A DNA stretch of 16,407 bases from the NCBI GenBank assembly GCA_003339415.1, contig PDHQ01000553.1, forward strand, positions 1 through 16,407, read 5' to 3'. Positions 14,743 to 16,407 of this stretch are shown here, one piece after another. Numbering within the stretch: position 1 is the first letter of the stretch; every line of letters begins with the position of its first letter. The translations under genes were made by a program, and so were the position numbers. The stretch comes from Ophiocordyceps camponoti-saundersi (nom. inval.) (Eukaryota > Ascomycota > Sordariomycetes > Hypocreales > Ophiocordycipitaceae). Below the pieces are notes generated by a model that worked only from the letters and a program-made list of their open reading frames with translations, was not told the DNA's origin and ran no database searches.

Positions 14743-14878
14743 AACAGGCTAATTTGCGCAAGAGTGCACAAATTGAGTGCGCGGTTTGGCACCTCGATGT
14801 CGGCTTAACTTATCCTCATGGAGCAAGAGCTATGTAGGGTGCGACTGTTCGTCGATTAAAAAGTTACACGAGCTGGGT
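14743..14878 (+). rRNA. rnl: rnl exon 6 (domain V, peptidyl-transferase ring)
   Basis: AACAGGCTAATTTGCGCAAG (14743 on) aligns with E. coli 2450 onward. GTTTGGCACCTCGATGTCGGC (about 14785-14805) is the universal 2490-2515 block. GGTGCGACTGTTCGTCGATTAAA (14839-14861) and ACGAGCTGGGT (14868-14878) complete it. The exon ends at E. coli U2584. Exon CTGGGT with intron TTTAGCCCAG forms a good P1. Confidence 0.95.
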
Positions 14879-15135
14879 AAAGTATTTAGCCCAGAAATTA
14901 TTAGTTTTAACTAATATTTAAGAAAATCGGGTAAATTTTAAGAATTACTAATTAGTTAGTAAACTTGAAGCGAAGTTTATATCAAAAGTATAAAAACGTT
15001 CAACGACTATAAGGTGAGCGGGGCTCCGCCCTAAAATTAGTATGCAAGCAATAATCCTTTTAAAAAACAAAACCCCGACATATAATGATAATTATAGTAC
15101 ACAATAAAGATAAAATAAATATTATAAAATAATAT

Positions 15136-15984
15136 ATGAATAGAACAACAATAATAAGATATTTAAATTCAGTTATGAAAAGTAAATCGCTATCTGAAAA
15201 AGATAAAATTCTAAGGATTACAAATGAATTACCTATATATTTAGGTGATGTAATGATAGGATTATTATTAAGTGATGGCTCTTTGGAAACAACTTCTCCT
15301 ACAAGCGGAGTTCGTCTTTCAATAAGTTTTAGTGAAAGCATGCAGAGTATCTTAAATTTTTATATAATTTATATAAACCTTATATAAATACAGAACCAGC
15401 TTCCATTAAAGTATATAATAGCAAAACAAATTCTTATAATAATGTTTTAAAATTTAAAAGCCTAAGTTTGCCTCAATTAATTTATTATCATGAATTATTT
15501 TATGTAGAAGGTAAAAAATTAGTTCCTTCTAATATAGAAGAGTTAATAACACCAGTAGGTTTGGCTCATCTTATAATGGGTGATGGTAATTTAAAACTAC
15601 CGGATAAGATTCTTCGTATTTATACGAATAGTTTTATTCAAAAAGATGTAGAATTATTAGCATTAGGTTTTTTCTTAATCTAAAGATTAAGAAAAAACGT
15701 ATTTTTGTTTTATAGTCACAAAAACAAAAATTCCTATAGTTAATAAGTTTAATATAAAAACTAAAGTAGTTCATGATAGGAATAATCAATATATTATAAC
15801 GATTAGTAAAAGTGAACTATCAAAAGTAAATGGTCTTATTAAAGATCATATGCATCCTTCTATGTTTTATAAAATAGACTTAGAAAAGAATAGTTATCAT
15901 AATTTCGAATATAATGATAAAATATATTCATTTAAAAATTCTGCTGTTTATTATAAAGATATCTTAGATCAATATACTAAATAA
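15136..15984 (+). pseudogene. LAGLIDADG homing endonuclease gene of mL2584, damaged
   Basis: A double-motif LAGLIDADG endonuclease of the omega/IA type. ATG 15136 starts MNRTTIIRYLNSVMKSK. Motif 1 is LGDVMIGLLLSDGSLE (about 15241-15288), followed by FSESMQSILNF. A one-base deletion in a T/A run near 15354-15362 shifts the frame. The protein continues NLYKPYINTEP, NVLKFKSLSLPQLIYYHELF, then motif 2 TPVGLAHLIMGDGNLK (about 15549-15596). A double-hairpin element (15667-15733) then interrupts, and the C-terminal part (PIV/AIVNKFNIKTKVVHD ... YKIDLEKNSYHNFEY) ends at TAA 15982-15984. With only two lesions it is the least decayed endonuclease gene here; the single-base one could be a sequencing error in a homopolymer. 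Confidence 0.88.
15667..15733. mobile_element. Double-hairpin element 7
   Basis: Hairpin 1 arms are GTTTTTTCTTAATCT (15667-15681) and AGATTAAGAAAAAAC (15684-15698), 15 of 15. Hairpin 2 runs from GTATTTTTGTTTTATAG (15699 on) to ACAAAAACAAAAATTC (ending 15733). Removing exactly these 67 nt joins G15666 to C15734 and restores the frame (Leu-Ala-Ile-Val-Asn-Lys). The insertion is therefore clean, without target duplication. Confidence 0.88.
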
Positions 15985-16102
15985 TAATATTCTACAATTT
16001 AATCTAAATATTTTCGTACTATAATTTAATTATATGATGACATAGTCTGAACCATTTTGCAAAAAATGGAAATATATTATATAAATATATGATAACACAT
16101 AG

Positions 16103-16407
16103 TAAATACGTCGTGAGACAGTATGGTTTCTATCTTCTAGGGGGAATTAGAATAAAATAAGAATAAACTTTGGTACGAGAGGAACAAGTACTGTTTTACT
16201 TTTATGTTTAATGTTAGAGGTTTGCTAACCTATGGTGTACCTGTTGTTTATGTGCCCAAATATTAAATATATATACTATATATCTGTATTATTATACAGG
16301 GATGTTTCATTGACTAAGATAAATGTATAGCATAAGCACGGCAGGATAGCTAAGTTAGTTAAGGATAAGTGCTGAAAGCTTAGAGGCACGAAGCAAATCT
16401 TAAGATA
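16103..16407 (+). rRNA. rnl: rnl exon 7 (domains V end and VI, 3'-partial)
   Basis: TAAATACGTCGTGAGACAGT (16103 on) aligns with E. coli 2585 onward. TTTGGTACGAGAGGAACAAG (16170-16189) is the sarcin-ricin loop, the elongation-factor site. GTGCTGAAAGCTTAGAGGCACGAAGC (16369-16394) matches the bacterial GCTGAAAGCATCTAAG...GAAGC block near E. coli 2850-2880. The mature 3' end should therefore lie at, or a few bases beyond, the window edge. No following tRNA is visible. Confidence 0.93.

Larger units (their letters stand above)
14879..16102 (+). mobile_element. rnl group IA intron mL2584
   Basis: Flanks GAGCTGGGT and TAAATACGTCGTGAGAC place it after U2584; it ends in G16102. R is GTTCAACGACTATAAGGTG (14998-15016) and S is GATGACATAGTCTGAACC (16036-16053), with the endonuclease gene between them in P8. 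A small GC hairpin GGGGCTCCGCCC is inserted right after R (15020-15031). Core and ends closely resemble the mL2449 intron, so the two are related copies at different sites. Confidence 0.93.

Noticed and set aside
15060..15341. Minus-strand 93-residue open frame rich in Ile and Phe
   Set aside because: It is antisense to the start of the mL2584 LAGLIDADG gene, whose motifs are clear.
1..16407. tRNA genes
   Set aside because: I found no TTC-type T-loop with matching acceptor stem; cloverleaf-like stretches in introns are group I or palindromic structures.

Overview
This window is most of a mitochondrial large-subunit ribosomal RNA gene (rnl) from a filamentous fungus, all on the + strand. Four things point there. 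Conserved 23S rRNA blocks appear in the right order. Group I and group II introns separate them. A ribosomal protein S3 gene (rps3) lies inside the intron at E. coli position 2449, an arrangement typical of Pezizomycotina. TGA is read as Trp in every reading frame (genetic code 4), including two in-frame TGAs that join what look like two short ORFs into one 561-residue RPS3. I cannot name the species.

Layout: exon 1 (1-439, domain II, 5' end outside the window); group I intron 1 with a broken GIY-YIG endonuclease gene (440-2914); exon 2 (2915-3982, GTPase centre to the end of domain III); group I intron 2 with a broken LAGLIDADG gene (3983-6350); exon 3 (6351-6627); group I intron mL1923 with a broken LAGLIDADG gene (6628-7975); exon 4 (7976-8086); a group II intron that carries a LAGLIDADG gene instead of a reverse transcriptase (8087-10715); exon 5 (10716-11552, peptidyl-transferase domain V); group IA intron mL2449 carrying rps3 (11553-14742); exon 6 (14743-14878); group IA intron mL2584 with a damaged LAGLIDADG gene (14879-16102); exon 7 (16103 to the window end, sarcin-ricin loop and near the 3' end). 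About 3.3 kb is rRNA and the rest is intron.

The most striking content is a dense population of small palindromic insertions. Several have a strict two-hairpin architecture: an AT-rich hairpin ending in ...AAAAAC abuts a second hairpin that usually starts GTATTTT or GAATTT and often ends ATGC or ATTC. They break the endonuclease genes at single points, and the protein frame resumes at the base after the element, so they behave like mobile double-hairpin elements. Other families are AT palindromes with ATTTTATA/TATAAAAT ends (two sit behind CTGCAG at the matching codon of two different LAGLIDADG genes), C5...G5-bounded palindromes, and GC mini-hairpins with CTTCG or GAAG loops. All five endonuclease genes are damaged. 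The splice-site sequences look conserved, and rps3 tolerates only frame-preserving insertions.

The parts work together as follows. The seven exons are spliced into one LSU rRNA, rps3 is expressed from inside the rRNA precursor, and the endonuclease genes are decaying mobility genes of their host introns. No tRNA, CRISPR array, bacterial-type operon or minus-strand gene was found.
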